DNA from: FEB-35 sp050263095
Lineage (GTDB): Bacteria; Desulfobacterota; Deferrimicrobia; Deferrimicrobiales; Deferrimicrobiaceae
Assembly (NCBI GenBank): GCA_050263095.1
Contig: JBLNEW010000080.1
Coordinates: 51,286-115,285, forward strand
Direction of reading: 5' to 3'
Length of the DNA stretch: 64,000 nt
This document shows positions 44,148 through 53,593 of this stretch, one piece after another; position 1 is the stretch's first letter, and every line of letters begins with the position of its first letter. The notes under the pieces were generated by a model. The model was given only the letters and a program-made list of their open reading frames with translations, did not search any database and was not told the DNA's origin. A program made the translations under genes and the position numbers.

Positions 44148-46157
44148 CTAAAGAAGCGTTTTGGCTTTCGCGGCGACGTTCTCCGGGGTAAAGCCGAACT
44201 CCTTGAACAGCCGGTCTCCCGGCGCGGATGCGCCGAACCGGTCGATGCCGACGGAGCAGCCTCTTTCACCGATGTATCGCTCCCACCCGAAGGTGCTTCC
44301 CGCCTCCACGGAAACCCGCGCCCTTACGGCAGGAGGAAGAACCGAGTCGCGGTACGAAGCCGGCTGTTCATCGAACCGCTCCCAGCACAGGAAGCTGACT
44401 ACGCGGGCCGAAACGCCTTCGGCCTCCAGGAGTTTCTTCGCCGCGAGAGCCACTTGCACCTCGGAGCCGGAAGCGATAAGGACCACCTTCGGGCTTCCCA
44501 CGGAGCCTTCTTCATAGATGTACGCGCCCCGATAGACGTTGCCGTCCCGGTAAACGGCATCCGGCGGAAGGACCGGAAGCTTCTGGCGGGTCAGAACGAG
44601 GGCGCTGGGTCCCGCGGTCCGCTCCAGCGCCATCCTCCACGCCGCCGCGGTCTCGTTGGCGTCCGCCGGCCGCAGCACGTGGAGGTTGGGCATCGCTCGA
44701 AGGGAGGCAAGGTGTTCGACGGGCTGGTGGGTGGGACCGTCCTCGCCGAGGCCGATCGAATCGTGTGTGAACACGTAGATCACCCGGATGCCCATGACGG
44801 CGGCCAGCCGGATGGATGCCCTCATGTAATCGGAGAAGACAAGGAACGTCGCCCCGTAAGGTATGACCCCGCCGTGTCGCGCCATTCCGTTCAGGACCGC
44901 TCCCATCCCGTGCTCGCGGACGCCGAAGTGGAAATTGCGCCCGCCGGGAGGGGCCCCCGGGAGGTACTCCCCGCCGCCTTTTATCAGCGTTTCGGTGGAA
45001 GGAGCGAGGTCGGCGGAACCGCCGCAAAGCTCGGGAATCCGCGCGGCGATCGCGTTCAGGACTTTGTGCGAGGCGCTCCTTGTCGCGATAGCCCCTCCTT
45101 CCGGCGGGAAAGACGGGATGTCGTCCGCCCATCCGGCCGGAAGATCGCCCCACATCGCGCGTTCCCATTCCATCGCGAGATCCGGATAGGAGCGCATGTA
45201 TTCCGCCATCGCGACCCGCCATTCGCGCTCAAGCCGCTCTCCCCGCGGGACCGCTTCCCGGAAATGGGCCAGGACGACGTCGGGAACGTGGAAAGGCGGT
45301 TCCTTGGGCCATCCCAGCGCTTCCTTGGTCAGGGCGACTTCCGCCTCTCCCAGGGGGCTGCCGTGGGCATCCGCGGTGCCCTGCTTGTTCGGGCTGCCGA
45401 AAGCGATGCTGGTCCTGACGACCACCAGGGTGGGGCGCTCCCGCTCCGCAAACGCGGCCCCGATCGCCCGGGAGAGACCTTCCAGGTCAGTGTTCCCGTC
45501 TTCGACGGCGAGTACGTTCCATCCGTATGCGCGGAACCTGCCGGCGACGTCCTCCCGGAAGGCCAGGTCCGTCGAACCTTCGATCGTTATCCGGTTGTCG
45601 TCGTAGAAGGCGACGAGGTTTCCAAGCCGGTGGAATCCTGCAAGGGAAGCGGCCTCGGAAGCCACGCCCTCCATCAGGTCCCCGTCCGAGCAGAAGGCCA
45701 CGACACGATGGGACACGATCTCGTGCCCCGGCCGGTTGAACCGTTGGGCTAGCAGCCTGGAAGCCATGGCCATTCCCACCGCGTTCGAGATCCCCTGCCC
45801 CAGCGGGCCGGTCGTCACTTCTACTCCGGGCGTATGCCCGGACTCCGGGTGCCCCGGCGTTTTCCCGCCCCACTGGCGGAACTGCCGTATGTCGTCAATG
45901 GACAGGTCGAAGCCGGTGAGATGAAGCACCGAGTACAGCAGCATCGAGGCGTGGCCGCAGGAAAGGACGAACCGGTCCCGCCCGGGCCAGTCCGGATTCC
46001 TGGGGTTGTACCGCAGGTAGCGGGTCCATAACAGGTACGCAAGGGGAGCGAGCCCCATGGGCGTGCCGGGGTGCCCCGACCTGGCCTTCTGCACGGCGTC
46101 GACCGACAGGAACCGTATCGCGTTGATGGACCGCGCGGCAAGCTGATCGTTTTCCAA
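44148..46157 (-). CDS. tkt: Transketolase
   Basis: Thiamine-diphosphate enzyme moving two-carbon units between sugar phosphates. The 669 residues are full length. ThDP-binding GDGDLMEGVASEAASLAGF equivalent (CSDGDLMEG.. through DDNRITIEG), the substrate-site HGPL-type motif VTTGPLGQGISNAVGMA, GHPGTPMGLAP near the N-terminus, and the Pyr-domain DSIGLGEDGPTHQPVEH. One base separates the terC stop from the tkt start, so the transporter gene may lead the operon. Confidence 0.97.
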   Translation of the reverse strand: MENDQLAARSINAIRFLSVDAVQKARSGHPGTPMGLAPLAYLLWTRYLRYNPRNPDWPGRDRFVLSCGHASMLLYSVLHLTGFDLSIDDIRQFRQWGGKTPGHPESGHTPGVEVTTGPLGQGISNAVGMAMASRLLAQRFNRPGHEIVSHRVVAFCSDGDLMEGVASEAASLAGFHRLGNLVAFYDDNRITIEGSTDLAFREDVAGRFRAYGWNVLAVEDGNTDLEGLSRAIGAAFAERERPTLVVVRTSIAFGSPNKQGTADAHGSPLGEAEVALTKEALGWPKEPPFHVPDVVLAHFREAVPRGERLEREWRVAMAEYMRSYPDLAMEWERAMWGDLPAGWADDIPSFPPEGGAIATRSASHKVLNAIAARIPELCGGSADLAPSTETLIKGGGEYLPGAPPGGRNFHFGVREHGMGAVLNGMARHGGVIPYGATFLVFSDYMRASIRLAAVMGIRVIYVFTHDSIGLGEDGPTHQPVEHLASLRAMPNLHVLRPADANETAAAWRMALERTAGPSALVLTRQKLPVLPPDAVYRDGNVYRGAYIYEEGSVGSPKVVLIASGSEVQVALAAKKLLEAEGVSARVVSFLCWERFDEQPASYRDSVLPPAVRARVSVEAGSTFGWERYIGERGCSVGIDRFGASAPGDRLFKEFGFTPENVAAKAKTLL

Positions 46158-46158
46158 T

Positions 46159-47100
46159 TTATTCCTCCTTCGTAATTTTCCGCCCCGGGGGGCGGACCAC
46201 CGAGGCCAGGATCGACCCGGCGAGGAGGGAGACCACGACCGCCAGTGATATTTCTATAGGTATCCCGACCCACTCCGCAAGGACCATCTTCGCCCCGACG
46301 AAAGACAGGACCAGCCCGAGCCCGACCTTTAGGTATCTGAACCTCCCCATGGCGGATGCCAGCAGGAAATATAGGGCCCGCAGACCCAGGATCGCGAAGA
46401 TGTTGGACGTGTAGACGATGAACGGATCGTTCGTGACCGCGAAGATCGCCGGGATCGAGTCCACCGCGAACATGAGGTCGGTCACCTCGACCACGACCAG
46501 GACCGGGAGAAGCGCAGTTGCGTACCGTTTCCCGTCGAGCTTGACCGTGAACCGCCCCCCGTAGGCGTCCGGCAGGGTGGGAACGATCTTGCCGAACAGC
46601 CGCAGGACCGGGTTCTTTTCGGGGTGAACCTCGGTCCCGCGGTTAAGGAGTATCTTCACCCCAGTGAATACCAGGAACGCGCCGAACACGAAAACGATCC
46701 AGTGGAACGCCTGGAGAAGGGCGGCGCCAAGGAGTATGAAGACGGCGCGCATGACCTGGGCGCCAAGAATCCCCCAGAAGAGGACGCGGTGCTGGTGCGC
46801 GGGACGGACGTGAAACGTGTTGAAGATAAGGATGAAAACGAAGAGGTTGTCTACCGAGAGCGCCAGCTCGATCAGGTACCCGGTGAAAAATTCCAGGCCG
46901 CGCTGCGCCCCGAAGAAGCGGTAAACGCCGATGTTGAACAGGAGCGCAAGCGAGATCCAGCCTATGCTCCAGGCGAGGGCCTCCTTCGGCTTTATCTCGT
47001 GCTCACGCTTATGGAAGACCAGGAGGTCGAGCCCCAGCATGCAAAGGACGAACAACGTGAACCCCGCCCACAACATCGGGGTGCCGATCGATTGCGGCAA
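46159..47100 (-). CDS. TerC/Alx-family membrane transporter
   Basis: The 313-residue product starts at a TTG after CGGAGGGCAAG, giving MPQSIGTPMLWAGF, the usual family beginning; a GTG at 47160 would add 20 residues with a poor ribosome site. About nine transmembrane helices with the acidic metal-site motifs ELALSVDNLFVFILIF and VEVTDLMFAVDSIPAIFAVT. E. coli Alx and related TerC proteins export manganese. MntP, another manganese exporter, lies 2.4 kb upstream. The 196-base gap upstream holds a GC-rich stem (47222-47229 with 47255-47263); I could not recognise a manganese riboswitch there. Confidence 0.9.
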   Translation of the reverse strand: MPQSIGTPMLWAGFTLFVLCMLGLDLLVFHKREHEIKPKEALAWSIGWISLALLFNIGVYRFFGAQRGLEFFTGYLIELALSVDNLFVFILIFNTFHVRPAHQHRVLFWGILGAQVMRAVFILLGAALLQAFHWIVFVFGAFLVFTGVKILLNRGTEVHPEKNPVLRLFGKIVPTLPDAYGGRFTVKLDGKRYATALLPVLVVVEVTDLMFAVDSIPAIFAVTNDPFIVYTSNIFAILGLRALYFLLASAMGRFRYLKVGLGLVLSFVGAKMVLAEWVGIPIEISLAVVVSLLAGSILASVVRPPGRKITKEE

Positions 47101-47296
47101 CTTGCCCTCCGGGACGGCCTCTGCGATGTCAATAAATGAAACGGGGCCGTTGAAGCGCACCCCGTGGCGTATCCCCTTCGCAATGGAGGATAATACTCCC
47201 GGCGCTCCTTTTCGGGAAGGGGGCCCCGGTCGGAGAATGCGCGCGGGAACTCATCCGGGGGCCGGTACGATGAAGGTTCGGGTTCTCTTTACCTCT

Positions 47297-49354
47297 TCAA
47301 ACGCGGAACTCCTTTTCCTCCATGATGACGTCGCAAAGCACCCTCGACAACTCCTCCACACGGTACGGCTTCACGACGACGCCGCGGAACCCGTAACGGG
47401 CGTGTGACGCCATGACCGGGTCGTTGGAATACCCGCTCGATACGATTATCTTCGCATCCGGGTACGCCTCCAGGATCTTGCGCGCGGCCTCCTCCCCGCC
47501 CATTCCGCCGGGGATCGTCAGGTCCATGATCACCGCATCGAACCGCCTGCCGGCTTCCTCCGCCTTTATATATGCCCGGATGGCCTCTGATCCGTCCCTC
47601 GCCAGTGAAGGCTCGTATCCGAGGTGATCCAGCATCCCGCCGGCCACGTCCAGGATCATCTCCTCGTCGTCCATGACGAGGACCCTGCCCTTTCCCGCTA
47701 CCGCCATTTCCCCGGCCGCGACCGATCTCGCGACGATGCAGTCACGCGCGGCCGGCGCGTACAGGTGGAAGATCGTCCCCACGCCTGTGGTGGACTCAAC
47801 GAAGATGTTCCCCCCGTGGCTCTTCATTATGGCGTATGAAGTGGCGAGCCCGAGCCCGTTCCCCTTCGCTTTCGTCGTGAAGTACGGATCGAAGATCTTC
47901 TCGAAGTTCTCCCTGGGTATCCCTATCCCGTGGTCCATGACGTCGATTTTCACGTAATCGCCTGCCTTTACATGCCTGAGTTCGCTCTCTCCGACGACGG
48001 CGTTTTCCATGCGGATCCGTACGGTACCGCCTCCGGGCATGGCCTGGGCGGCGTTTATCACGAGATTGCTTATCACCTGACCCATCTGCCCGGCGTCGGC
48101 GACCGCCGGCCACAGGCCTTGCTGGAAGGAGAACTCGCACCTGCAGCTGGACCCCATCACGGCGATGTATGCGGAGTCCTTCACGATCTCCTCCATGTGG
48201 ACGGGCTTGCGCACGGGCCGGCCGCCCTTGGAAAAAGTGAGGAGCTTGGATGCCAGCTCCTTCGCCCTCGAAACCGCGTTTTCGGCGGATTCGAGCCTAC
48301 CGTACGGCTTGCTCCCGGGCTCCACCGCCAGTTTCGCGAGGGAGATGTTCCCCAGGATCCCCGAAAGGAAATTGTTGAAGTCGTGCGCGATCCCCCCTGC
48401 GAGGATGCCCAGGGACTCAAGCTTCTTCCCCTTGAGCAGCTCTTCTTCCGTTCTCACCCTGTCGGTGACGTCCCGGAACGCCAGGACGGCGCCCGCGCAA
48501 TTTCCCCCTTCGCCCAGGATCGGGACCGCGCTCTCCTCGATCAGCCGCTCCGTGCGGTCCCTTGCGATCAGCACCACGCGGCGTCCGGCGCTCTGGGGGT
48601 TCCCCCCGGTCAGGACGAACCGAACCTCGTCCAGCGGGTGTCCGCAGGGATTCCGGGTTTTGCCGTCCATCGTGCGGAAAACCGCCTCCAGCGGCCTGCC
48701 GCGCGCATCCGACTCCTTCCAGCCCGTAAGGGTTTCCGCCATCCTGTTGAGGGACTCTATCTCGCCCTTGACGTTGGTCGTTATCACGCCGTCGCCGATG
48801 GAGCGAAGCGTAACCTGGGCCCTTTCCTTCTCGCCCGAAAGAGCGAAAAGCGCGCCTTCCAGCGCCCGCAGCGGCAGGACCCGGAGGACCACGAAGATCG
48901 CCAGTCCCAGTAGCCCCGCCAGCAGCGCGGCATGCAGCGTATTCGTCATCAGCGGGCGCAGCGACCGGCTGATCTCTATACGGCCGACCGCGATCCCGAA
49001 ATCGTGGATGCTCTCCGACCGCAGCAATATGGGGGGTGCAAGCATTTCCTGGCTCTGTGCGACCAAATTGCCTTCGTTGTCGAAGATCCGTCGCACCTCG
49101 GGGTGCCCCTTCGCGGGACGCCTTCCAAGAAGCTCGGCCAGCCGAACCTCTTCGAACTTCCACATCTCGGGATTGTTGCTTATAAGCTCATCTACTATGC
49201 GGGCGTTTATCTCCGCCTCCGTTGCCAGCGCGCTTGCCTGGTGTGCATATTCATTGGAGAAATATATCGCCGGCCCGGCCAGCGCCACGACGATCGCGAT
49301 CGCCGCCGCGAGGAGGTTGATCGTCCGAACGGGATTTCCCGAATCTTGAAGCAA
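47297..49354 (-). CDS. Membrane hybrid histidine kinase (sensor-PAS-HisKA-HATPase-REC)
   Basis: The 685-residue product has a first transmembrane helix at about 10-30 (INLLAAAIAIVVALAGPAIYF), a short periplasmic sensor of about 100 residues, a second helix (LHAALLAGLLGLAIFVVLRVL), and a PAS domain (VTLRSIGDGVITTNVKGEIESLNRMAE). Then come phosphoacceptor box LAGGIAHDFNNFLSGILGN, ATPase lobe (DVMDHGIGIPRENFEKIFDPYFTTK, GNGLGLATSYAIMKSHGG) and receiver (RVLVMDDEEM, IMDLTIPGG, VVVKPYR). The signal is unknown. It lies between two manganese-exporter-type genes, and no response regulator with an output domain is near. Confidence 0.93.
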   Translation of the reverse strand: MLQDSGNPVRTINLLAAAIAIVVALAGPAIYFSNEYAHQASALATEAEINARIVDELISNNPEMWKFEEVRLAELLGRRPAKGHPEVRRIFDNEGNLVAQSQEMLAPPILLRSESIHDFGIAVGRIEISRSLRPLMTNTLHAALLAGLLGLAIFVVLRVLPLRALEGALFALSGEKERAQVTLRSIGDGVITTNVKGEIESLNRMAETLTGWKESDARGRPLEAVFRTMDGKTRNPCGHPLDEVRFVLTGGNPQSAGRRVVLIARDRTERLIEESAVPILGEGGNCAGAVLAFRDVTDRVRTEEELLKGKKLESLGILAGGIAHDFNNFLSGILGNISLAKLAVEPGSKPYGRLESAENAVSRAKELASKLLTFSKGGRPVRKPVHMEEIVKDSAYIAVMGSSCRCEFSFQQGLWPAVADAGQMGQVISNLVINAAQAMPGGGTVRIRMENAVVGESELRHVKAGDYVKIDVMDHGIGIPRENFEKIFDPYFTTKAKGNGLGLATSYAIMKSHGGNIFVESTTGVGTIFHLYAPAARDCIVARSVAAGEMAVAGKGRVLVMDDEEMILDVAGGMLDHLGYEPSLARDGSEAIRAYIKAEEAGRRFDAVIMDLTIPGGMGGEEAARKILEAYPDAKIIVSSGYSNDPVMASHARYGFRGVVVKPYRVEELSRVLCDVIMEEKEFRV

Positions 49355-49511
49355 CCGCCCCTCCCGGAAGACCGCCGGGGATTCAAGATCGATACATATT
49401 CATATCGGCATGCAAATCAGGATTATTCACAGAAACGTGTCGGAAATAGAACGTCCGGACAGTTTTAATTCGCGGGGCCCGCAGGCAAGCGATAAAAGGG
49501 AGGATTATCCG

Positions 49512-50078
49512 TCAATGGTAAAACAGATGCCGGTACAGGATATTGCATCCGATCCCGATCAGCACCAATCCGCCCAGGAGCTCCATTTTGCGGCCTAACC
49601 TGTTCCCAAGGGGGGCTCCAAGGTGCATTCCGGCGGCCGTAAGGGCGCAGGCGACCGCCCCTATGACCACGGCGGGATACCAGATCCGAACTCGCAGGAC
49701 GCCGAGGCTAAGACCCACGGCAAGGGCATCGACGCTCGTGGCCACGGACAGGATCACGAGGGAGATTCCGCGCGTGGGGTCTCCTGCCGCTCTTTCCGCC
49801 TCGTTCCCCCGCAAGGACTCGTAAGCCATCTTGCCGCCGATGAACCCGAGCAGCCCGAAGGCAAGCCAATGGTCGTATCCAGAGATGTACCGTTCCACGG
49901 ACAGTCCCGCCAGCCAACCGATGACCGGCATGAGAAACTGGAACAAACCGAAATGCCACGACAGGCGGAAGGTCTGGCGGGCCGACACCTTGCCGAGCGC
50001 GATCCCCGTCGCTATGGCCACCGCCAGGGCGTCCATGGCAAGACCTATCGCGAGTCCGAGCAGCGTGAACGTGTCGAT
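49512..50078 (-). CDS. mntP: Manganese efflux pump MntP, apparent AUC start
   Basis: Exports Mn(II) across the inner membrane. From the first in-frame ATG (50036) the protein would be 174 residues and lack the first half of helix 1. Reading upstream continues the family N-terminus (IDTFTLLGLAIGLAMDA) to an ATC at 50076-50078 that sits six bases after AGGGGG and yields 188 residues, the normal length. No ATG, GTG or TTG lies in frame there. Paired acidic motifs LAMDALAVAIATG and ATSVDALAVGLSLG are present in the two halves. Divergent from acnA. Confidence 0.9.
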   Translation of the reverse strand: MDTFTLLGLAIGLAMDALAVAIATGIALGKVSARQTFRLSWHFGLFQFLMPVIGWLAGLSVERYISGYDHWLAFGLLGFIGGKMAYESLRGNEAERAAGDPTRGISLVILSVATSVDALAVGLSLGVLRVRIWYPAVVIGAVACALTAAGMHLGAPLGNRLGRKMELLGGLVLIGIGCNILYRHLFYH

Positions 50079-50154
50079 CGCAGACCCCCTTTGGCAATGA
50101 AGGAGATACCCATGGTACCATTTCGATTATCCACACCTTAAGGGGGCTTTCACC

Positions 50155-52938
50155 ATGGCCGATAAGCATGCCGACAGTTTCGGAGCCCGAACCGGCAGGA
50201 CCATAGGGAAGGCCCGGCACGAGGTCTTTCTCCTCGAAACGCTCGAGAAAAAGGGGGTCGGAGCGGTTTCCCGCCTGCCCTTTTCGCTGAAAATCCTTCT
50301 TGAAAACCTCCTGCGATGGGAGGACGGGATCTCGGTGCGCGCCGGGGACATCGAGGGGCTGGCGCGCTGGACCCCGAAAGACGCCCCGGACCGCGAAATC
50401 TCCTTCCGCCCCGCGCGCGTGCTTCTCCAGGATTTCACGGGCGTGCCGGCTCTGGTAGACCTCGCCGCCATGCGCGATGCCGCGCTCCGCATGGGCGGGG
50501 ACCCCAGGAAAATCAACCCGCTGATGCCGGCGGACCTGGTCATAGACCATTCCGTCCAGGTGGACCGTTTCGCGACGCGGGGCTCGTTCGCCGCGAACGT
50601 GGCGCGCGAGTTCGAGCGCAACGGGGAGCGATACGCATTCCTGCGCTGGGGACAGGAATCGTTCCGGAACTTGAGGGTCGTGCCGCCGGGGACCGGCATC
50701 TGCCACCAGGTGAACCTGGAATACCTCGCCCCGGTTGTGTTCCGGAAGAAAGTGCGCAACGCCTTCCAGGCTTATCCGGACACGCTGGTCGGCACGGACT
50801 CCCACACGCCGATGATCAACGGCCTCGGAGTCGTCGGGTGGGGGGTCGGCGGGATAGAGGCGGAAGCGGCGATGCTCGGCCAGCCGGTATCCATGCTGGT
50901 CCCGGAGGTCGTCGGATTCAGGCTCGAGGGGGAGCTCCCCGAGGGAGCCACGGCTACGGACCTGGTCCTCAAGGTGACGCAGATGCTGCGGGCCAAGGGG
51001 GTGGTGGGTAAATTCGTCGAGTTTTTCGGTGCGGGCCTCTCCTCGCTATCGGTGGCCGACCGGGCGACGATCTCCAACATGTCCCCCGAATACGGCGCCA
51101 CGATCGGATTTTTCCCGGTGGACCGGGAGACCATCTCCTACCTGAAGTTCACGGGCAGGGACGCGGCTCAGGCCGGGCTCGTTGAGGCCTATTGCAGGAT
51201 GCAGGGCCTTTTCCGCGCCGACGATACCCCGGACCCCGTCTTCACCGACACGCTCGCGCTGGACCTTTCCACCGTGGAGCCGTCGCTCGCGGGACCGAAA
51301 CGGCCGCAGGACCGTGTTCCGCTGGGCGCCGTGAGGGATTCGTTCCGCAGGGCGCTGGGAAGCTGGGGAAAGGGAGCCGGGGTCCCGGCCGCGGAAGGCC
51401 ATGACCGGTGGGCCGCGGAGGGAGGAAGCGCGGCGGCCGGCCCGCAGATCGCGGGAGGGGCATCTCCGGCCGACGGCGTAGCGGTCATGCACGGCGGGCA
51501 GTCGTTCCGCCTCGCGGACGGGTCGGTCGTTATCGCAGCCATAACCAGCTGCACGAACACCTCCAACCCTGCCGTCATGATCGGCGCGGGGCTGTTGGCG
51601 AAGAACGCGGTGGAGCGGGGGCTGCGAACCAGGCCATGGGTCAAGACGAGTTTCGCCCCCGGGTCGAAGGTCGTCACGCGGTACCTGGACGCGGCGGGCC
51701 TTACACCGTATCTGGAGGGACTGGGGTTCCACCTTGTGGGGTACGGCTGCACCACCTGCATAGGCAACTCGGGGCCGCTGCCGGAGGCGATCGCGTCGGC
51801 GGTCCGGGAGGGGAACCTGGCCGTCGCCTCCGTCCTGTCGGGGAACAGGAACTTCGAGGGGCGCATCCATCCGTTGTGCAGGGCGAACTACCTGGCATCC
51901 CCGCCGCTGGTGGTCGCCTACGCGCTGGCGGGAACGGTCGACATGGACCTGTCCCGCGACCCGGTGGGGATCGATCCCAACGGAGACCCCGTGCTGCTCA
52001 AGGATATCTGGCCGTCGCCGCGGGAAATCGCGGAAGCCGTGCGCAGCCGCGTCGATTCGGAGATGTTCCGAAAGGAGTACGCGGAGGTATTCGAGGGAGA
52101 CGCGGCCTGGAAGGAGCTTCCCGTTCCCAGGGAGGAGTGCTTCGGCTGGCATGCCGAATCCACATATGTCAAGCATCCGCCGTTTTTCGAAGACCTTCCG
52201 GCCGTACCCTCGCCTCGCGGGGATCTCCCGGGGCTGCGCGTGCTCGCCGTCCTCGGCGACTCCGTGACCACGGACCATATCTCGCCGGCGGGCGATATCG
52301 CCGAGGACAGTCCCGCCGGACGCTACCTGCTGGAGCGCGGAGTCCGCAAGGAGGACTTCAACTCGTACGGAAGCAGGAGGGGGAACCACGAAGTCATGAT
52401 GCGGGGGACATTCGCCAACATCCGTCTGCGCAACCTTCTCGCGCCGGGAACCGAAGGGGGGTGGACCGCACACCTGCCCGGCGGCGAAACAATGACGGTC
52501 TACGACGCCGCGATGCGATACGCGCGGGAAGGAGTTCCGCTCATGATCCTGGCGGGCAAGGAGTACGGATCCGGCTCCTCGCGCGACTGGGCGGCCAAGG
52601 GGCCCAGGCTGCTGGGCGTGCAGGCGGTCCTGGCGGAAAGCTTCGAGCGGATCCACCGCAGCAACCTGGTAGGCATGGGGATTCTGCCGCTTCAGTTCGC
52701 AGACGGCGCCACGCGCGAGTCCCTCGGGTTGACCGGCAAGGAGATCTTCTCCGTGGAGGGGATAGCGTCCGGGATCGCTCCAGGGAAGCGCATGACGGTC
52801 CGGGCCGCTATCGACGGAAGAATCGCCGAGTTCCAGGCCCTCGCCCGCATCGACACGCCCGAGGAGGTCAGGTACTACCTCCACGGCGGAATCCTCCCCT
52901 ACGTGCTCAGGCGGCTGATCGGGGCAGGGAAGAAATAG
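50155..52938 (+). CDS. acnA: Aconitate hydratase A
   Basis: Isomerises citrate to isocitrate in the TCA cycle. The 927 residues contain the IRP/AcnA pattern: VGTDSHTPMINGLGVVGWGVGGIEAEAAMLGQP, cluster ligands Cys466 (SCTNTSNP) and Cys532 and Cys535 (GCTTCIGNSGP), and the swivel-domain GKEYGSGSSRDWAAKGP. An Ala/Gly-rich stretch of roughly 25-30 extra residues (about 400-440) precedes the SCTNTS region and explains the slight excess length. The start follows AAGGGGGC. The intergenic region contains the palindrome ATGGTACCAT at 50112-50121. Confidence 0.97.
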   Translation: MADKHADSFGARTGRTIGKARHEVFLLETLEKKGVGAVSRLPFSLKILLENLLRWEDGISVRAGDIEGLARWTPKDAPDREISFRPARVLLQDFTGVPALVDLAAMRDAALRMGGDPRKINPLMPADLVIDHSVQVDRFATRGSFAANVAREFERNGERYAFLRWGQESFRNLRVVPPGTGICHQVNLEYLAPVVFRKKVRNAFQAYPDTLVGTDSHTPMINGLGVVGWGVGGIEAEAAMLGQPVSMLVPEVVGFRLEGELPEGATATDLVLKVTQMLRAKGVVGKFVEFFGAGLSSLSVADRATISNMSPEYGATIGFFPVDRETISYLKFTGRDAAQAGLVEAYCRMQGLFRADDTPDPVFTDTLALDLSTVEPSLAGPKRPQDRVPLGAVRDSFRRALGSWGKGAGVPAAEGHDRWAAEGGSAAAGPQIAGGASPADGVAVMHGGQSFRLADGSVVIAAITSCTNTSNPAVMIGAGLLAKNAVERGLRTRPWVKTSFAPGSKVVTRYLDAAGLTPYLEGLGFHLVGYGCTTCIGNSGPLPEAIASAVREGNLAVASVLSGNRNFEGRIHPLCRANYLASPPLVVAYALAGTVDMDLSRDPVGIDPNGDPVLLKDIWPSPREIAEAVRSRVDSEMFRKEYAEVFEGDAAWKELPVPREECFGWHAESTYVKHPPFFEDLPAVPSPRGDLPGLRVLAVLGDSVTTDHISPAGDIAEDSPAGRYLLERGVRKEDFNSYGSRRGNHEVMMRGTFANIRLRNLLAPGTEGGWTAHLPGGETMTVYDAAMRYAREGVPLMILAGKEYGSGSSRDWAAKGPRLLGVQAVLAESFERIHRSNLVGMGILPLQFADGATRESLGLTGKEIFSVEGIASGIAPGKRMTVRAAIDGRIAEFQALARIDTPEEVRYYLHGGILPYVLRRLIGAGKK

Positions 52939-52954
52939 GCGGCGGGAACCGCGA

Positions 52955-53593
52955 TCACGCGAAATCGGTCTTCCCGAGCACGTCGAAGCGCCGCGACCGC
53001 AGGGCCGCGATCACCCTGGTCCCCTCGATCGTGTCGAGCCGCAGGAGCGCCACCATCCTGTCGGTCCCTCCCTGCGGGGTGACGATGCAGCTTCTCACCC
53101 TGACCGAAAGTCCGTCGAGGACCGCCGCCAGCTCCTCCAGCCGGCTCAAGGTCGCCGGCAGGGAAACTTCGATCCTCATCCCCACCTCGTCGAGGTTCAG
53201 GACGTCTATGACCGCATTCAGCAGGTCGATCTTCGTTATGATGCCGACCAGCTTGTCCCCGGACAGGACCGGCAGTGCCCCGAACCGCTTCCTTGTGATG
53301 ATGAGGAGGGCGTCCTCCACGGAATCCTCGGGGGTCAGGGACCAGACCTCCGTCTTCATCACTTCGCGCACCCTGCGGTCCCGGTCCACCGTTCCTTCAG
53401 GCGCAGGCAATGGCCCGCTGGCCAGGGAGGCGTTCCTCAGGTCCGTATCCGACAGGATGCCCACAAGCCTGCCTCCCTCGACGACGGGCAGGTGGTTGAT
53501 CCTCGACTCCCGCATCATGCCGGCCGCCGTGCCGAGAGTGTCATCCGGGGAAACCGTCTTCGGATCCTTCGTCATCCGCCTGCCTACCAGCAT
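52955..53593 (-). CDS. CBS-pair protein with C-terminal ACT-like domain (AcuB-like)
   Basis: The 212-residue product has two CBS domains (residues about 3-55, RMTKDPKTVSPDDTLGTAAGMMRESRINHLPVVE; and about 73-130, VMKTEVWSLTPEDSVEDALLIITRKRFGALPVL). They are followed by an ACT-type segment (MRIEVSLPATLSRLEELAAVLDGLSVRVRSCIV). CBS pairs bind adenine nucleotides and act as energy sensors. The layout is that of AcuB-like proteins of unclear target. Converges on acnA. Confidence 0.85.
   Translation of the reverse strand: MLVGRRMTKDPKTVSPDDTLGTAAGMMRESRINHLPVVEGGRLVGILSDTDLRNASLASGPLPAPEGTVDRDRRVREVMKTEVWSLTPEDSVEDALLIITRKRFGALPVLSGDKLVGIITKIDLLNAVIDVLNLDEVGMRIEVSLPATLSRLEELAAVLDGLSVRVRSCIVTPQGGTDRMVALLRLDTIEGTRVIAALRSRRFDVLGKTDFA

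Noticed and set aside
47101..47296. yybP-ykoY manganese riboswitch ahead of terC
   Set aside because: The conserved core could not be recognised; only a generic GC-rich stem is present.
51046..52884. Long minus-strand open frame opposite acnA
   Set aside because: Antisense shadow; Arg/Gly/Ala/Pro-rich composition and no motifs, while the plus strand holds intact aconitase.
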